A DNA stretch of 64,000 nt from Streptomyces sp. SW4 (GTDB lineage: Bacteria > Actinomycetota > Actinomycetes > Streptomycetales > Streptomycetaceae): the NCBI GenBank assembly GCA_003248315.1, contig QKWM01000004.1, forward strand, positions 2,170,001-2,234,000, read 5' to 3'. The stretch's first letter is position 1; every line of letters starts with the position of its first letter. Below, one piece after another: positions 11,158 to 20,550 of this stretch. The position numbers and the translations under genes were made by a program. The notes under the pieces are model-generated. The model made no database searches, was not told the origin of the DNA, and saw only the letters and a program-made list of their open reading frames with translations.

Positions 11158-12288
11158 TCAGCCGCTCAGCCGCACCGGCATGATCAGGTACTTGTAGGCC
11201 TCGTCCGCCTCGGCGTCCAGCGCCGGCTTGCCGCTGAGCAGCGCGGGCTTGGTGGACGTCGTGAACGACAGCTGGGCCACCGGGGAGTCGATCGCGCTCA
11301 GGCCGTCCAGCAGGAAGGTCGGGTTGAAGGCGATCGAGATGTCGTCGCCCTCCAGCTGGGCGTCGACCCTTTCCACAGCCTGTGCGTCGTCGCTGGAGCC
11401 GGCCTCCAGGATGAGCACGCCCTGCTCGAAGCTGAGCCGCACCGGGGTGTTGCGCTCCGCGACCAGGGCCACGCGCTTGACGGCCTCCACGAAGGGGGCG
11501 GTCTCGATGGTGGCGACCGAGTTGAACTCCGTCGGGAACAGCGTGCGGTACTTCGGGAGGTCGCCCTCCAGCAGGCGGGTCGTCGTCCGGCGGCCGGCGC
11601 CCTCGAAACCGATCAGGCCCTCGCCGGCGCCCGAACCGGACAGCGCCAGGATCACCTGGTCACCGCTGGTCAGCGCCTTGGCCGTGTCCAGCAGCGTCTT
11701 CGCGGGCACCAGGGCGACCGCGGAGGCCTCCGGGTTCTCCGGCTTCCACAGGAACTCGCGGACCGCGAAGCGGTAGCGGTCGGTGGAGGCCAGCGTGACC
11801 GTGTCGCCCTCGATCTCGATGCGCACACCGGTGAGGACGGGCAGCGTGTCGTCACGGCCCGCGGCGATCGCGACCTGCTGCACGGCCGCGGAGAAGACCT
11901 CGCCGGGGACCGTGCCCGTCGCGTTCGGCATCTGCGGCAGGGCCGGGTACTCCTCCACAGGCAGGGTGTGCAGGGTGAACCGCGAGGAGCCGCACACCAC
12001 CGTCGCCCGTACACCGTCTGTGGAAATCTCCACCGGCCGGTTGGGCAGCGCACGGGAGATGTCGGCCAGCAGACGGCCGGAGACCAGGACCGTGCCCTCC
12101 TCCTCGACCTCGGCCTCGACGGAGACCCGCGCGGAGACCTCGTAGTCGAAGCTCGACAGGCTCAGCTGTCCGTCCTCGGCCTTCAGCAGCAGGCCGGCGA
12201 GGACAGGCGCCGGCGGACGGGCCGGGAGGCTGCGTGCCGCCCAGGCCACTGCCTCCGCGAGTACGTCGCGTTCCACCCGGATCTTCAC
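11158..12288 (-). CDS. dnaN: DNA polymerase III sliding clamp (beta subunit)
   Basis: A 376-residue ring-forming clamp that tethers Pol III to DNA. The start is GTG 12288 (VKIRVERDVLAEAVAWAARS) because it follows AGGAGG at 8-9 bases. The frame remains open far upstream, but into oriC. Three clamp repeats are recognisable, with the usual C-terminal hydrophobic end YKYLIMPVRLSG that forms the partner-binding cleft. It reads away from oriC, opposite to the plus-strand replication arm. The frame is intact. The last codons are followed by short tandem repeats that copy the stop region. Confidence 0.97.
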   Translation of the reverse strand: MKIRVERDVLAEAVAWAARSLPARPPAPVLAGLLLKAEDGQLSLSSFDYEVSARVSVEAEVEEEGTVLVSGRLLADISRALPNRPVEISTDGVRATVVCGSSRFTLHTLPVEEYPALPQMPNATGTVPGEVFSAAVQQVAIAAGRDDTLPVLTGVRIEIEGDTVTLASTDRYRFAVREFLWKPENPEASAVALVPAKTLLDTAKALTSGDQVILALSGSGAGEGLIGFEGAGRRTTTRLLEGDLPKYRTLFPTEFNSVATIETAPFVEAVKRVALVAERNTPVRLSFEQGVLILEAGSSDDAQAVERVDAQLEGDDISIAFNPTFLLDGLSAIDSPVAQLSFTTSTKPALLSGKPALDAEADEAYKYLIMPVRLSG

Positions 12289-13158
12289 TGTTGCCGCCTC
12301 CTGCTGTTGCCGGCGCTTCTCGCCCTGCCTGGCCTTCGTCGTCTGACTCGGTGTCGTCGGCCCCTGTGACGGGAAGGACACCGGGGACCAGTCTGACGCA
12401 CCGCACTGACAGTAGGTGCCCTTCGGGGTCAAGTCGTGCCGAGGGGCGGTCGGGCCCGAGAGGGCGAGTTGTGCACAGGTCCCGCTTCGAAACGAATTCC
12501 GCGCTCTCTCTAGTCGGGAGTAGTAGTAGGGCCTGTGGATACCGTGGATAACCACGTTTGCCCAGCTCAGCGCGGAGATTTTGTCCACGGTGCCTGTGGG
12601 CGGCGGCCGTGGACAACCGGGGGTCGCTGTGGAGAACGGAAAGTTCTGCACACGCCGTGCACAGGGAGAGGCGACTTCTCCCCAGCCTCGTCCCCAGCTT
12701 TACCCGTCTTTCCCACAGCCCAATCCGGCACCTTCATGTGACGGCTTTCACTCGCGGCGGTGACCAAGCGCGTCGGGTTGCCGAACAGTGGACAGCCATG
12801 TGGAGAACCTGGGGATCGCTGGGGACAACCGGCCCCAGCCTGTGGGTTGCCCGTGGACAACTCCGTGCACAGGTTGTGGATCATCTCGTCGTCCACAGTC
12901 TGTGGAGATCGTTCGTCCACCAATCCACAGGCACCTGACCTGGCCTGATGGGTCCTCAACAGTCTCCGCTGTGGACAGGATCGGGACAACTTCGCAGTCC
13001 CCAAGGTGTGGACGGAAGAAAGTCGCCGAATCTGTGGAGAGTGGCCGTGACCTGGCGCGGAATCGAACAGCGGGCGGCGCGTGGGACAACGAAGGGCGCC
13101 CTCCGGAGAAGCTCCGGAGGGCGCCCAGTGCGTCGCAGGGAAGCCGCCGCGGCGGTCC
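12289..13158. other. oriC: Chromosomal replication origin oriC
   Basis: This 870-base non-coding region between dnaN and dnaA is dense in DnaA-box-like 9-mers (consensus TTGTCCACA or its complement). I count about 17. Minus orientation: 12534, 12543, 12608, 12628, 12787, 12799, 12820, 12852, 12875, 12901, 12970, 13007 and 13033. Plus orientation: 12581, 12889, 12913 and 12921 (first base of each). Two groups (12534-12636 and 12787-13041) are separated by a box-poor gap of about 150 bases. The best matches are CGTGGACAA at 12608 and 12852 and TTGTCCACG at 12581. Size, number and bias of boxes fit the known Streptomyces oriC. Confidence 0.95.
13094..13126 (-). terminator. Terminator of dnaA
   Basis: Perfect 14-bp stem (13094-13107 and 13113-13126) with loop GAAGC, about 35 bases past the dnaA stop on the minus strand. 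It also insulates oriC from dnaA transcription. Confidence 0.8.
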
Positions 13159-15185
13159 TCAGCCGTTCTTGATGCGGTTGGTGAGCTCGGTGACCTGGTT
13201 GTAGATGGAGCGCCGCTCGGCCATCAGATTGCGGATCTTCCGGTCGGCGTGCATCACCGTCGTGTGGTCCCGGCCGCCGAACAGCGCGCCGATCTTCGGC
13301 AGCGACAGGTCCGTCAGCTCTCGGCACAGGTACATGGCGATCTGCCGGGCCGTCACCAGCTGGCGGCCGCGCGAGCTGCCGCACAGGTCCTCGACCGTGA
13401 GGCCGAAGTAGTCCGCCGTCTCGCTCATGATGGCCGTCGAGGTGATCTCCGGCGTCGAGTCCTCGCCGCCGGGGATCAGGTCCTTCAGGACGATCTCCGT
13501 CAGGCCCAGGTCGACCGGCTGCCGGTTCAGCGACGCGAACGCCGTCACCCGGATCAGCGCGCCCTCCAGCTCGCGGATGTTGCGCGAGATGCGGGAGGCG
13601 ATGAACTCCAGCACCTCCGGCGGGGCGTTGAGCTGCTCCTGCACCGCCTTCTTGCGCAGGATCGCGATCCGGGTCTCCAGCTCGGGCGGCTGGACGTCGG
13701 TGATCAGACCCCACTCGAAACGGTTCCGCAGCCGGTCCTCCAGCGTCACCAGCTGCTTGGGCGGCCGGTCGCTGGAGAGCACGATCTGCTTGTTGGCGTT
13801 GTGGAGCGTGTTGAAGGTGTGGAAGAACTCCTCCTGCGTCGACTCCTTGTCCGCCAGGAACTGGATGTCGTCGACCAGCAGGATGTCCATCTCGCGGTAG
13901 CGCTTGCGGAAGCTGTCGCCCTTGCCGTCGCGGATGGAGTTGATGAACTCGTTGGTGAACTCCTCGGAGCTCACGTACCGCACCCGCGTGCCCGGGTAGA
14001 GGCTGCGCGCGTAGTGCCCGATCGCGTGCAGCAGGTGCGTCTTGCCGAGCCCCGACTCCCCGTAGATGAACAGCGGGTTGTAGGCCTTCGCCGGCGCCTC
14101 GGCGACGGCGACCGCCGCCGCGTGCGCGAAGCGGTTGGAGGCGCCGATCACGAACGTGTCGAAGAGGTACTTCGGGTTCAGGCGGGCGGTCGGCTCACCC
14201 GGCCCCGCCGCCGGCGCGGGCTGCGCGGCCAGCGGGCCGGGCGCGCCGGTGGCCGGGCCGGGCCCGACCGGGCCGCCGCGGTGCACGTGCCCGGAGCCGG
14301 ACGGCGGTTCGGGAAGATCGCGGCGGGCGTCCCGCTGGTCGTAGTCGCCGCGGGACTGCTCGTAGTCGGGGCGCTGCTGCTCGTAGTCGGGGCGCTGGCC
14401 GTCGTAGGACGGGCGCTCCGGCGACTGCGGGCGGTAGTTCTGCGGATACGTGTCCTGGGAGTAGGAGTCCTGCGGGTAGGAGTCCTGGGAGTACGGCTCC
14501 TTCCCGTACGGCTCCTTCGGGTACGGCTCCTGGCCGTACGAGTCCTGGCCGTAGGCGTCCTGGCCGGGCGGCGGGTAGGCGTCCTTCGCCGGGGAGCCGT
14601 AGGAGTCCTGGGAGGGCGAGCCGTACTCCGGGGACGGCGACGCGTAGGGGTCCCGCTCCGGGAAACCGAGGCGCTGCTGCTGCCAGCCGTAGTCGTCCTG
14701 CTGGCCCGGCCGCGGCCAGGAGCCGGGCTCCGGACGCTGGTACTCCGACGGGTAGGCCGGGCGCGCCGAGGGGAGCTGGTCGCCGCGGTGGCGGCCGTAG
14801 CCCTCGTAGTCGTCGCGGCCCTGCGGTCCGCCGCGGGCAGCTCGGGCTCCTCGTAGCGCGGCTGGGGCCGGGCGGGCGGCGCCGGCGGGGCAGGGGCCGA
14901 GGGCTCGCCCGCCGAGTCGTCGACGGTGATCGCGATGCGGATCGGACGCCCGCACTCGCGGCTGAGCGTCTCGCTCACGATCGGCGCGAGACGGCCCTCC
15001 AGTACGCCCTTCGCAAATTCGTTCGGTACGGCGAGCAGGGCGGTGTCGGCGACCAGCGCCAGCGGCTGGCAGCGCCGGATCCAGTGCTCGTCCTTGGTCT
15101 CGACACCCTGGCCGCGGCCCTCCCCGAGGAGATGCTCCAGTACGCGTGGCCACACTGCGGCAAGATCGGCAGGTACGTCAGCCAC
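13159..15185 (-). CDS. dnaA: Chromosomal replication initiator DnaA (one frameshift)
   Basis: About 675 residues after restoring one base in a short run near 14837. The GTG start at 15185 gives MADVPADLAAVWPRVLEHLL (domain I, DnaB/self interaction, about 1-95). Domain II is a very long Pro/Gly then Tyr/Gln/Asp/Ser low-complexity linker of about 240 residues with repeats such as SYPQDSYSQDTYPQ. Domain III is AAA+ with Walker A GESGLGKTHL and Walker B LLVDDIQFL. Domain IV ends with the DNA-binding signature GRDHTTVMHADRK. Other genera have a much shorter domain II. Two facing DnaA boxes lie in the promoter region (15345-15365), consistent with autoregulation. Confidence 0.96.
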
Positions 15186-15584
15186 AGGGCACGCTCTCTC
15201 ACGGGGTCCCTCGAAGGTGTGATCGGGGACGGGTCTGGACGAAACTCGGGTCGGGCGGATCGGGAACGAAACAGATGGGTCGGGACAAGGGAACGAATCG
15301 GAGTCCAGCCACGGTAGTCAGGGCGGCCGGTGCGGTTCAAGTTGTTGTCCCCAGCCTGTGGACAAGTGTCTCCCGTCGACCACTGGTTTGACCGGATGGC
15401 GCAGCCCCGCGTACCGTAACCAGGTCGAGTTGTCGATGGCTGCTGCCGCCTGCCTACCGATGGGCACAGATCGCGTCAGGTGATCGGAAAGCGGTGCACA
15501 CGGGCGTAACGCGAGCTACTCGTGGGCGCACGGTGACAGCCAGGACGGCACCCCGCCACCACCGATTTCTTTCTGGAGCCCCGA
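15186..15584. promoter_or_regulatory. Divergent dnaA / rpmH promoter region with two DnaA boxes
   Basis: About 400 non-coding bases between divergently transcribed dnaA and rpmH. It holds two head-to-head DnaA boxes, TTGTCCCCA at 15345-15353 and a perfect TGTGGACAA at 15357-15365, separated by 3 bases. Boxes in the dnaA promoter are known in Streptomyces and mediate negative autoregulation. I could not fix -10/-35 elements with confidence. Confidence 0.7.
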
Positions 15585-15722
15585 GTGAGCAAGCGCACCT
15601 TCCAGCCGAACAACCGTCGTCGCGCGAAGACCCACGGCTTCCGGCTGCGTATGCGCACCCGTGCCGGCCGCGCGATTCTCGCGTCCCGCCGCAGCAAGGG
15701 TCGCGCCCGCCTGTCCGCCTGA
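15585..15722 (+). CDS. rpmH: 50S ribosomal protein L34
   Basis: A 45-residue, highly basic protein starting at GTG 15585 behind TGGAG: SKRTFQPNNRRRAKTHGFR then LRMRTRAGRAILASRRSKG. This is the universal L34 sequence and occupies its standard place beside dnaA. It heads the run rpmH-rnpA-yidD-yidC-jag-rsmG, with rnpA starting about 20 bases downstream. Confidence 0.97.
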   Translation: MSKRTFQPNNRRRAKTHGFRLRMRTRAGRAILASRRSKGRARLSA

Positions 15723-15743
15723 TCCCGATCAGGTCATGACGTC

Positions 15744-16114
15744 GTGCTGCCCACCGAGAACCGGCTGAGGCGGCGCGAGGACTTCGCGACCGCGGTACGA
15801 CGAGGTCGCCGGGCAGGCCGCCCGTCCCTCGTCGTCCACTTTCGTAGCGGTGCCACGGACCCGCACGCGCCTGGGGAGAGCGCTCCTCCGACGCGTGCGG
15901 GTTTCGTCGTGAGCAAGGCCGTGGGCGGTGCGGTCGTGCGCAACAAGGTGAAGCGCAGGCTTCGCCATCTGATGCGCGACCGGGTCGATCTGTTTCCCCC
16001 GGTAGCCTGGTAGTCGTACGAGCGCTGCCCGGTGCGGGTGACGCCGACCATGCACAGCTGGCCCGAGACCTGGACGCCGCCGTTCAGCGGCTGCTGGGAG
16101 GGGGCGCGCGATGA
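15744..16114 (+). CDS. rnpA: Ribonuclease P protein component (one frameshift)
   Basis: About 123 residues after repair. It binds the catalytic RNA of RNase P to mature tRNA 5' ends. The start is GTG 15744 (MLPTENRLRRREDF). The RNR-type motif is NKVKRRLRHLMRDR. The frame stops early at VAW unless one C is restored in the C-run near 16001. The repaired C-terminus (PPGSLVVVRALPGAGDADHA) is the conserved one. The repaired stop overlaps the yidD start as ATGA, which supports the repair. Confidence 0.92.
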
Positions 16115-16464
16115 AGTACCCGCTGCTGGCTCTGATCAAGATCTACCAGTGGACGATCAGTCCGCTGCTGGGGCCGGTCTGCAAGTACTACCCGTCGTGC
16201 TCCCACTACGGCTACACGGCCATCGACCGGCACGGTGCCGTCAAGGGCACGGTACTCACCGCCTGGCGCATCCTGCGGTGCAACCCGTGGTCGCTGGGCG
16301 GAGTGGACCATGTCCCGCCACGGAAGCGCCCGCGGTGGCACGAAATGCTGCGGGACGCCTGGCGGGCACGCAAGGGCGGGCCCTCCGCCGCCGAACCGGC
16401 CATCGAAGACCGTCATGCTTCGAGCCCGGCCGCAGAGACCTCGTCCCATGCCCAAGGAGCATGA
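16111..16464 (+). CDS. yidD: Membrane protein insertion efficiency factor YidD
   Basis: 117 residues, with the family signature CKYYPSCSHYGYTAI and RCNPWSLGGVDHVP. The N-terminal MKYPLLALIKIYQWTISPL is an amphipathic membrane-associating segment. YidD acts with YidC in inserting membrane proteins. It overlaps the rnpA stop and ends 3 bases before the yidC start, so the three genes are translationally coupled. The C-terminal ~35 residues are a Streptomyces-type Ala/Ser-rich tail. Confidence 0.95.
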   Translation: MKYPLLALIKIYQWTISPLLGPVCKYYPSCSHYGYTAIDRHGAVKGTVLTAWRILRCNPWSLGGVDHVPPRKRPRWHEMLRDAWRARKGGPSAAEPAIEDRHASSPAAETSSHAQGA

Positions 16465-16467
16465 TTA

Positions 16468-17767
16468 GTGGACACGATTGCCAGCCTCTTCAGCTTCATC
16501 ACGACACCTGTCTCCTGGGTCATCGTCCAGTTCCACTCGGTGTACGGCGCCATCTTCGGCCCCGACACCGGCTGGGCCTGGGGCCTGTCCATCGTGTCCC
16601 TGGTGATTCTCATCCGTATCTGCCTGATCCCGCTCTTCGTGAAGCAGATCAAGGCGACGCGGGCGATGCAGACGCTCCAGCCGGAGATGAAGAAGATCCA
16701 GGAGCGCTACAAGAACGACCGGCAGCGCCAGTCCGAAGAGATGATGAAGCTCTACAAGGAGACGGGCACCAACCCGCTCTCCTCGTGTCTTCCCATCCTG
16801 GCGCAGTCCCCGTTCTTCTTCGCCCTGTACCACGTGCTCAACAGCATCGCGTCGAACGACACCATCGGCGTGATCAACGAGCGGCTGCTGGAGAGCGCGC
16901 AGAAGGCGCACATCTTCGGCGCTCCGCTGGCGGCGAAGTTCACGGACAGCGCGTCCAAGGTCGAGGGCCTCGGGTCCTCCATCACCGATGTGCGGATCGT
17001 CACCGCCGTCATGATCGTCCTGATGTCGCTGTCGCAGTTCTACACGCAGCGCCAGCTGATGACGAAGAACGTCGACACCACCGTGAAGACGCCGTTCATG
17101 CAGCAGCAGAAGATGCTGATGTACGTCTTCCCGATCATGTTCGCCGTCTTCGGCATCAACTTCCCGGTCGGTGTCCTCGTCTACTGGCTGACCACCAACG
17201 TGTGGACCATGGGCCAGCAGATGTACATCATCCACAACAACCCGACGCCGGGTTCCAAGGCGCAGGCCGCCTACCTGGAGCGCCTCACCAAGCACATCAC
17301 CTCCCGTGGCAAGACCCGCAACCGTCGCGAGCGCGCCATCATCAAGGCCATCGTGGACAAGGGCCGCGACCGCAACGAGTACGAGCGCAAGTTCATCAAC
17401 GGGCTCAACAAGGCCGGCCTGGCCGCGCAGAGCGACGGCACGGTCGTGAAGAGTGAGACCGCGGTCGCCGCCCAGGCCGACGGTGCCCCGACGGCCACCG
17501 CCACGACCCCCGGCGTCAGCAGCCCAAGCGCCAGTCCAAGGCCCAGCGCCAGTCCGGCACGGCCAAGACCGGCGACGGCGGCACCGATGCGCCGACCTCG
17601 CTCAGCAAGTCCGACCAGCCGCAGGGCGGCAAGCCCGCGGGTGCCGCCGGCTCCGGTGGCGCGGCCGGTGCCAAGAAGGGGCAGAAGCCCGGCTCCGGCG
17701 CCCGCAGCAAGGCCCAGTCCGGTCAGCGCAAGGGCCCGCAGCGGCCCAAGTCCCGTCGAAGAAGTAA
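16468..17767 (+). CDS. yidC: Membrane protein insertase YidC/OxaA (two frameshifts)
   Basis: About 433 residues after repair. It inserts and folds membrane proteins with or without Sec. It starts at GTG 16468 and has five hydrophobic segments, including the first (about 7-60 region), a cytoplasmic coiled hairpin with QPEMKKIQERYKNDRQRQSE, and PILAQSPFFFALYHVLN in the core. The substrate-groove arginine is likely in VILIRICLIPLF. A long Lys/Gln/Gly-rich cytoplasmic tail follows. One C is missing near 17510 and another near 17752. Repaired, the tail ends in SPSKK at TAA 17765-17767, 15 bases before jag. Confidence 0.94.
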
Positions 17768-17782
17768 GAAGGAGTCCATCCC

Positions 17783-18295
17783 GTGACGGAAGGCACCACC
17801 TCCGCCGCTGCCGAGGGTGCAGACACCCTGACCCGCCTGGAGCAGGAGGGCGAGATCGCGGCGGACTACCTGGAGGGTCTGCTCGACATCGCCGACCTCG
17901 ACGGCGACATCGACATGGACGTCGAGGCCGACCGTGCCTCCGTCTCGATCATCAGCGACACGGGCAGCCGTGATCTGCAGAAGCTGGTCGGCCGGGACGG
18001 CGAGGTCCTGGAGGCCCTGCAGGAGCTCACCCGCCTGGCCGTGCACCGGGAGACCGGTGACCGCAGCCGGCTGATGCTCGACATCGCGGGCTACCGCGCC
18101 AAGAAGCGCACGGAGCTGTCCGAGCTGGGCGCCAAGGCCGCCGCGGAGGCCAAGAGCAGCGGTGAGCCGGTGCGGCTGAAGCCCATGACGCCGTTCGAGC
18201 GCAAGGTCGTGCACGACGCGGTCAAGGCAGCGGGCCTGCGCAGCGAGTCCGAGGGCGAGGAGCCGCAGCGCTTCGTCGTCGTGCTTCCCGCCTGA
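17783..18295 (+). CDS. jag: Jag/KhpB RNA-binding protein (KH and R3H domains)
   Basis: 170 residues from GTG 17783. The KH-type domain covers about residues 45-105, with the loop VGRDGEVLEALQELTRL. The C-terminal R3H region contains PMTPFERKVVHDAV, the R3H-type motif, and SEGEEPQRFVVVLPA. The N-terminal Jag_N domain of Firmicutes is absent, as usual in Actinobacteria. The gene lies directly after yidC, where it is conserved. Family members bind RNA and influence cell-envelope growth. The precise role here is not readable from the sequence. Confidence 0.92.
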   Translation: MTEGTTSAAAEGADTLTRLEQEGEIAADYLEGLLDIADLDGDIDMDVEADRASVSIISDTGSRDLQKLVGRDGEVLEALQELTRLAVHRETGDRSRLMLDIAGYRAKKRTELSELGAKAAAEAKSSGEPVRLKPMTPFERKVVHDAVKAAGLRSESEGEEPQRFVVVLPA

Positions 18296-18313
18296 GCGGT
18301 CCCCGCGCTCCTC

Positions 18314-18342
18314 CGGCCCCGTCTGTTGCGCAGGCGGGGCCG
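18314..18342 (+). terminator. Hairpin after jag
   Basis: CGGCCCCG and CGGGGCCG arms with a 13-base loop, followed by AACTTTGT. It could be a terminator or attenuator between jag and rsmG. Confidence 0.5.
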
Positions 18343-18422
18343 AACTTTGTCAGCCTGATAGTTCTGGTGGTTCTGGTGTCGGCGCCGGATGCGCCGATGC
18401 GGTACGGAAGGACGGTTCCCCC

Positions 18423-19142
18423 GTGACGGAGGCAGCGGAGCTTCCCCCTGCGCCCGAGCAGGCCCGCGAGGTGTTCGGCGATCGCTTTGCGGATGCGGTC
18501 CGCTACGCGGAGCTGCTGGCCGAGGCGGGTGTGCAGCGCGGACTGATCGGGCCGCGCGAGGTGCCCCGCCTGTGGGAGCGGCACCTGCTGAACTGCGCGG
18601 TGCTCTCGGAGGTCGTGCCCGCGGGCGTGACCGTGTGCGACGTCGGCTCGGGCGCCGGCCTGCCCGGGATCCCCCTGGCGCTGGTGCGGGACGACCTCAA
18701 GATCACCCTGCTGGAGCCGCTGCTGCGCCGGACCACCTTCCTGACCGAGGTCGTGGAACTGCTGGGCCTGGACCATGTGACCGTCGAGCGGGGCCGCGCC
18801 GAGGAGGTCATGGGCAAGCTGCCGCCGGTCCATGTGGTGACCGCCCGGGCCGTCGCGCCCCTGGACCGCCTGGCCACCTGGGGCATCCCGCTGCTGCGAC
18901 CCTATGGGGAGATGCTCGCCCTCAAGGGCGACACGGCGGAGGAGGAGCTGAAGAGCGCCGCCACCGCGCTGAGCAAGCTGGGCGCCGTGGAGACGTCCAT
19001 CCTGCATGTCGGCGAAGGGGTCGTGGATCCCTTGTCCACGGTGGTCCGTGTCGAGGTCGGCGAGAGTCCCGGTGGTGTGCGCTTTGCCGCCAAACGGGCG
19101 AAGGCGGCCCGGGCGGGACGGGCGCGTCGACGTCGCGGCTGA
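18423..19142 (+). CDS. rsmG: 16S rRNA m7G527 methyltransferase RsmG (GidB)
   Basis: A 239-residue SAM-dependent methyltransferase. The SAM motif is CDVGSGAGLPGIPLAL and the conserved ARAVAPLDRL follows. The C-terminus is Arg-rich. It modifies G527 of 16S rRNA. In Streptomyces, loss of RsmG gives low-level streptomycin resistance and altered antibiotic production. The start is GTG 18423. About 130 bases separate it from jag. The parAB genes follow. The frame is intact. Confidence 0.95.
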   Translation: MTEAAELPPAPEQAREVFGDRFADAVRYAELLAEAGVQRGLIGPREVPRLWERHLLNCAVLSEVVPAGVTVCDVGSGAGLPGIPLALVRDDLKITLLEPLLRRTTFLTEVVELLGLDHVTVERGRAEEVMGKLPPVHVVTARAVAPLDRLATWGIPLLRPYGEMLALKGDTAEEELKSAATALSKLGAVETSILHVGEGVVDPLSTVVRVEVGESPGGVRFAAKRAKAARAGRARRRRG

Positions 19143-19477
19143 GGGCGTTCCCGTGTCCGAGTCCTACTGATCCGTCCTGACGACGAGACGTACTCCACAC
19201 CAGCCTCCCCGCCTACGCACGCCGGAGTGTCGCGGCAGTTCGGCCTGAGCCGCTGTGCATCGTGTTTCACGTGAAACGTCGCTCACTGCTGCACGGCATC
19301 ATCAGTCGCGGCCGCGCTGCGGCCGAACCCCGCGACCGAAAGCCTCTCGGCTCGCTCAGAGAGGACTCCGAGGCTGCTTCCGAGGACACTCGGCTCCCCG
19401 CAATGGGGGCGGAGTTGTCCACAGAGGTGGATTTCTCCACAGAAGACCAGGCCTCACTGGTTCACGACCCCGAAGAC
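19143..19477. promoter_or_regulatory. rsmG-parA intergenic region with parS and DnaA boxes
   Basis: This 335-base region holds one perfect parS (19264-19277), one perfect DnaA box TTGTCCACA at 19415-19423 and a variant TTCTCCACA at 19433-19441. An open frame runs through it in phase with parA, so the parA start could be further upstream than annotated. The parAB promoter is expected here. Confidence 0.6.
19264..19277. other. parS site 1
   Basis: Perfect GTTTCACGTGAAAC, upstream of parA and about 6.4 kb from oriC. Confidence 0.93.
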
Positions 19478-20550
19478 ATGGGAGGCTCTGTTCATCGCGA
19501 GCCTGAAGTCGAGGAGAGTGAATCCTTGCGGTCCGACGCCAACATCGCGGGACCGATGACCGATCCGGTCCCCGGTCCCCGAACCGAGTCGATGGGACGG
19601 ATGTTTCACGTGAAACACCGCCTCCGATGGACGACACTCCGATCGGTCGTGCTGCCCAACTGGCGGTGGAGGCTCTGGGCCGCGCCGGCGAGGGCCTGCC
19701 ACGGCCCGAGCAGACCCGTGTCATCGTGGTCGCCAACCAGAAGGGCGGCGTCGGCAAGACGACGACCACCGTCAACCTTGCCGCGTCGCTCGCCCTGCAC
19801 GGCGCCCGGGTTCTGGTGGTGGACCTCGACCCCCAGGGGAATGCGTCCACCGCCCTCGGTATCGATCACCACGCCGAAGTCCCGTCCATCTACGACGTGT
19901 TGGTCGAGAGCAAGCCGCTCTCGGAGGTGGTCCAGCCCGTCACCGACGTCGAGGGCCTCTTCTGCGCCCCCGCCACCATCGATCTCGCCGGTGCGGAGAT
20001 CGAGCTGGTGTCCCTGGTGGCGCGAGAGAGTCGACTGCAGCGGGCCATCCAGGCCTACGAGCAGCCGCTGGACTACATCCTCATCGACTGCCCGCCCTCG
20101 CTCGGCCTGCTGACGGTGAACGCACTCGTCGCCGGCCAGGAGGTGCTGATCCCGATCCAGTGCGAGTACTACGCCCTGGAGGGACTGGGCCAGCTTCTGC
20201 GCAACGTCGACCTGGTGCGGGGCCACCTCAACCCCACGCTGCACGTGTCGACCATCCTCCTCACCATGTACGACGGCCGGACGCGGCTCGCGTCCCAGGT
20301 CGCGGAGGAGGTGCGCAACCACTTCGGCGACGAGGTGCTGCGGACGAGCATTCCCCGCTCCGTCCGTATCTCCGAGGCGCCGAGCTATGGGCAGACGGTG
20401 CTGACCTACGATCCAGGATCGAGCGGTGCCCTCTCCTATCTTGAGGCGGCACGAGAAATCGCGCTGAAGGGCGTCGGCGTCAATTACGACGGCACGCGCG
20501 CCCATATCGGCGCCCAGAACGACCCGAGCATGGTGGAGGGGATCCAGTGA
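19478..20550 (+). CDS. parA: Chromosome partitioning ATPase ParA (one frameshift)
   Basis: About 357 residues if started at ATG 19478 and repaired. A G is missing near 19600. The repaired join reads DVSRETPPPMDDTPIGRAA, in which parS itself encodes VSRET. The deviant Walker A is KGGVGKTTTT and Walker B is DYILIDCPPSLGLL. The core without the N-terminal extension starts at ATG 19627. ParA organises the ParB-parS complex for segregation into spore compartments. The last codons overlap the parB start as GTGA. The true N-terminus is uncertain because the frame is open further upstream. Confidence 0.9.
19603..19616. other. parS site 2 (inside parA)
   Basis: Perfect GTTTCACGTGAAAC, within the 5' part of parA and read as VSRET in the repaired frame. 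Confidence 0.93.
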
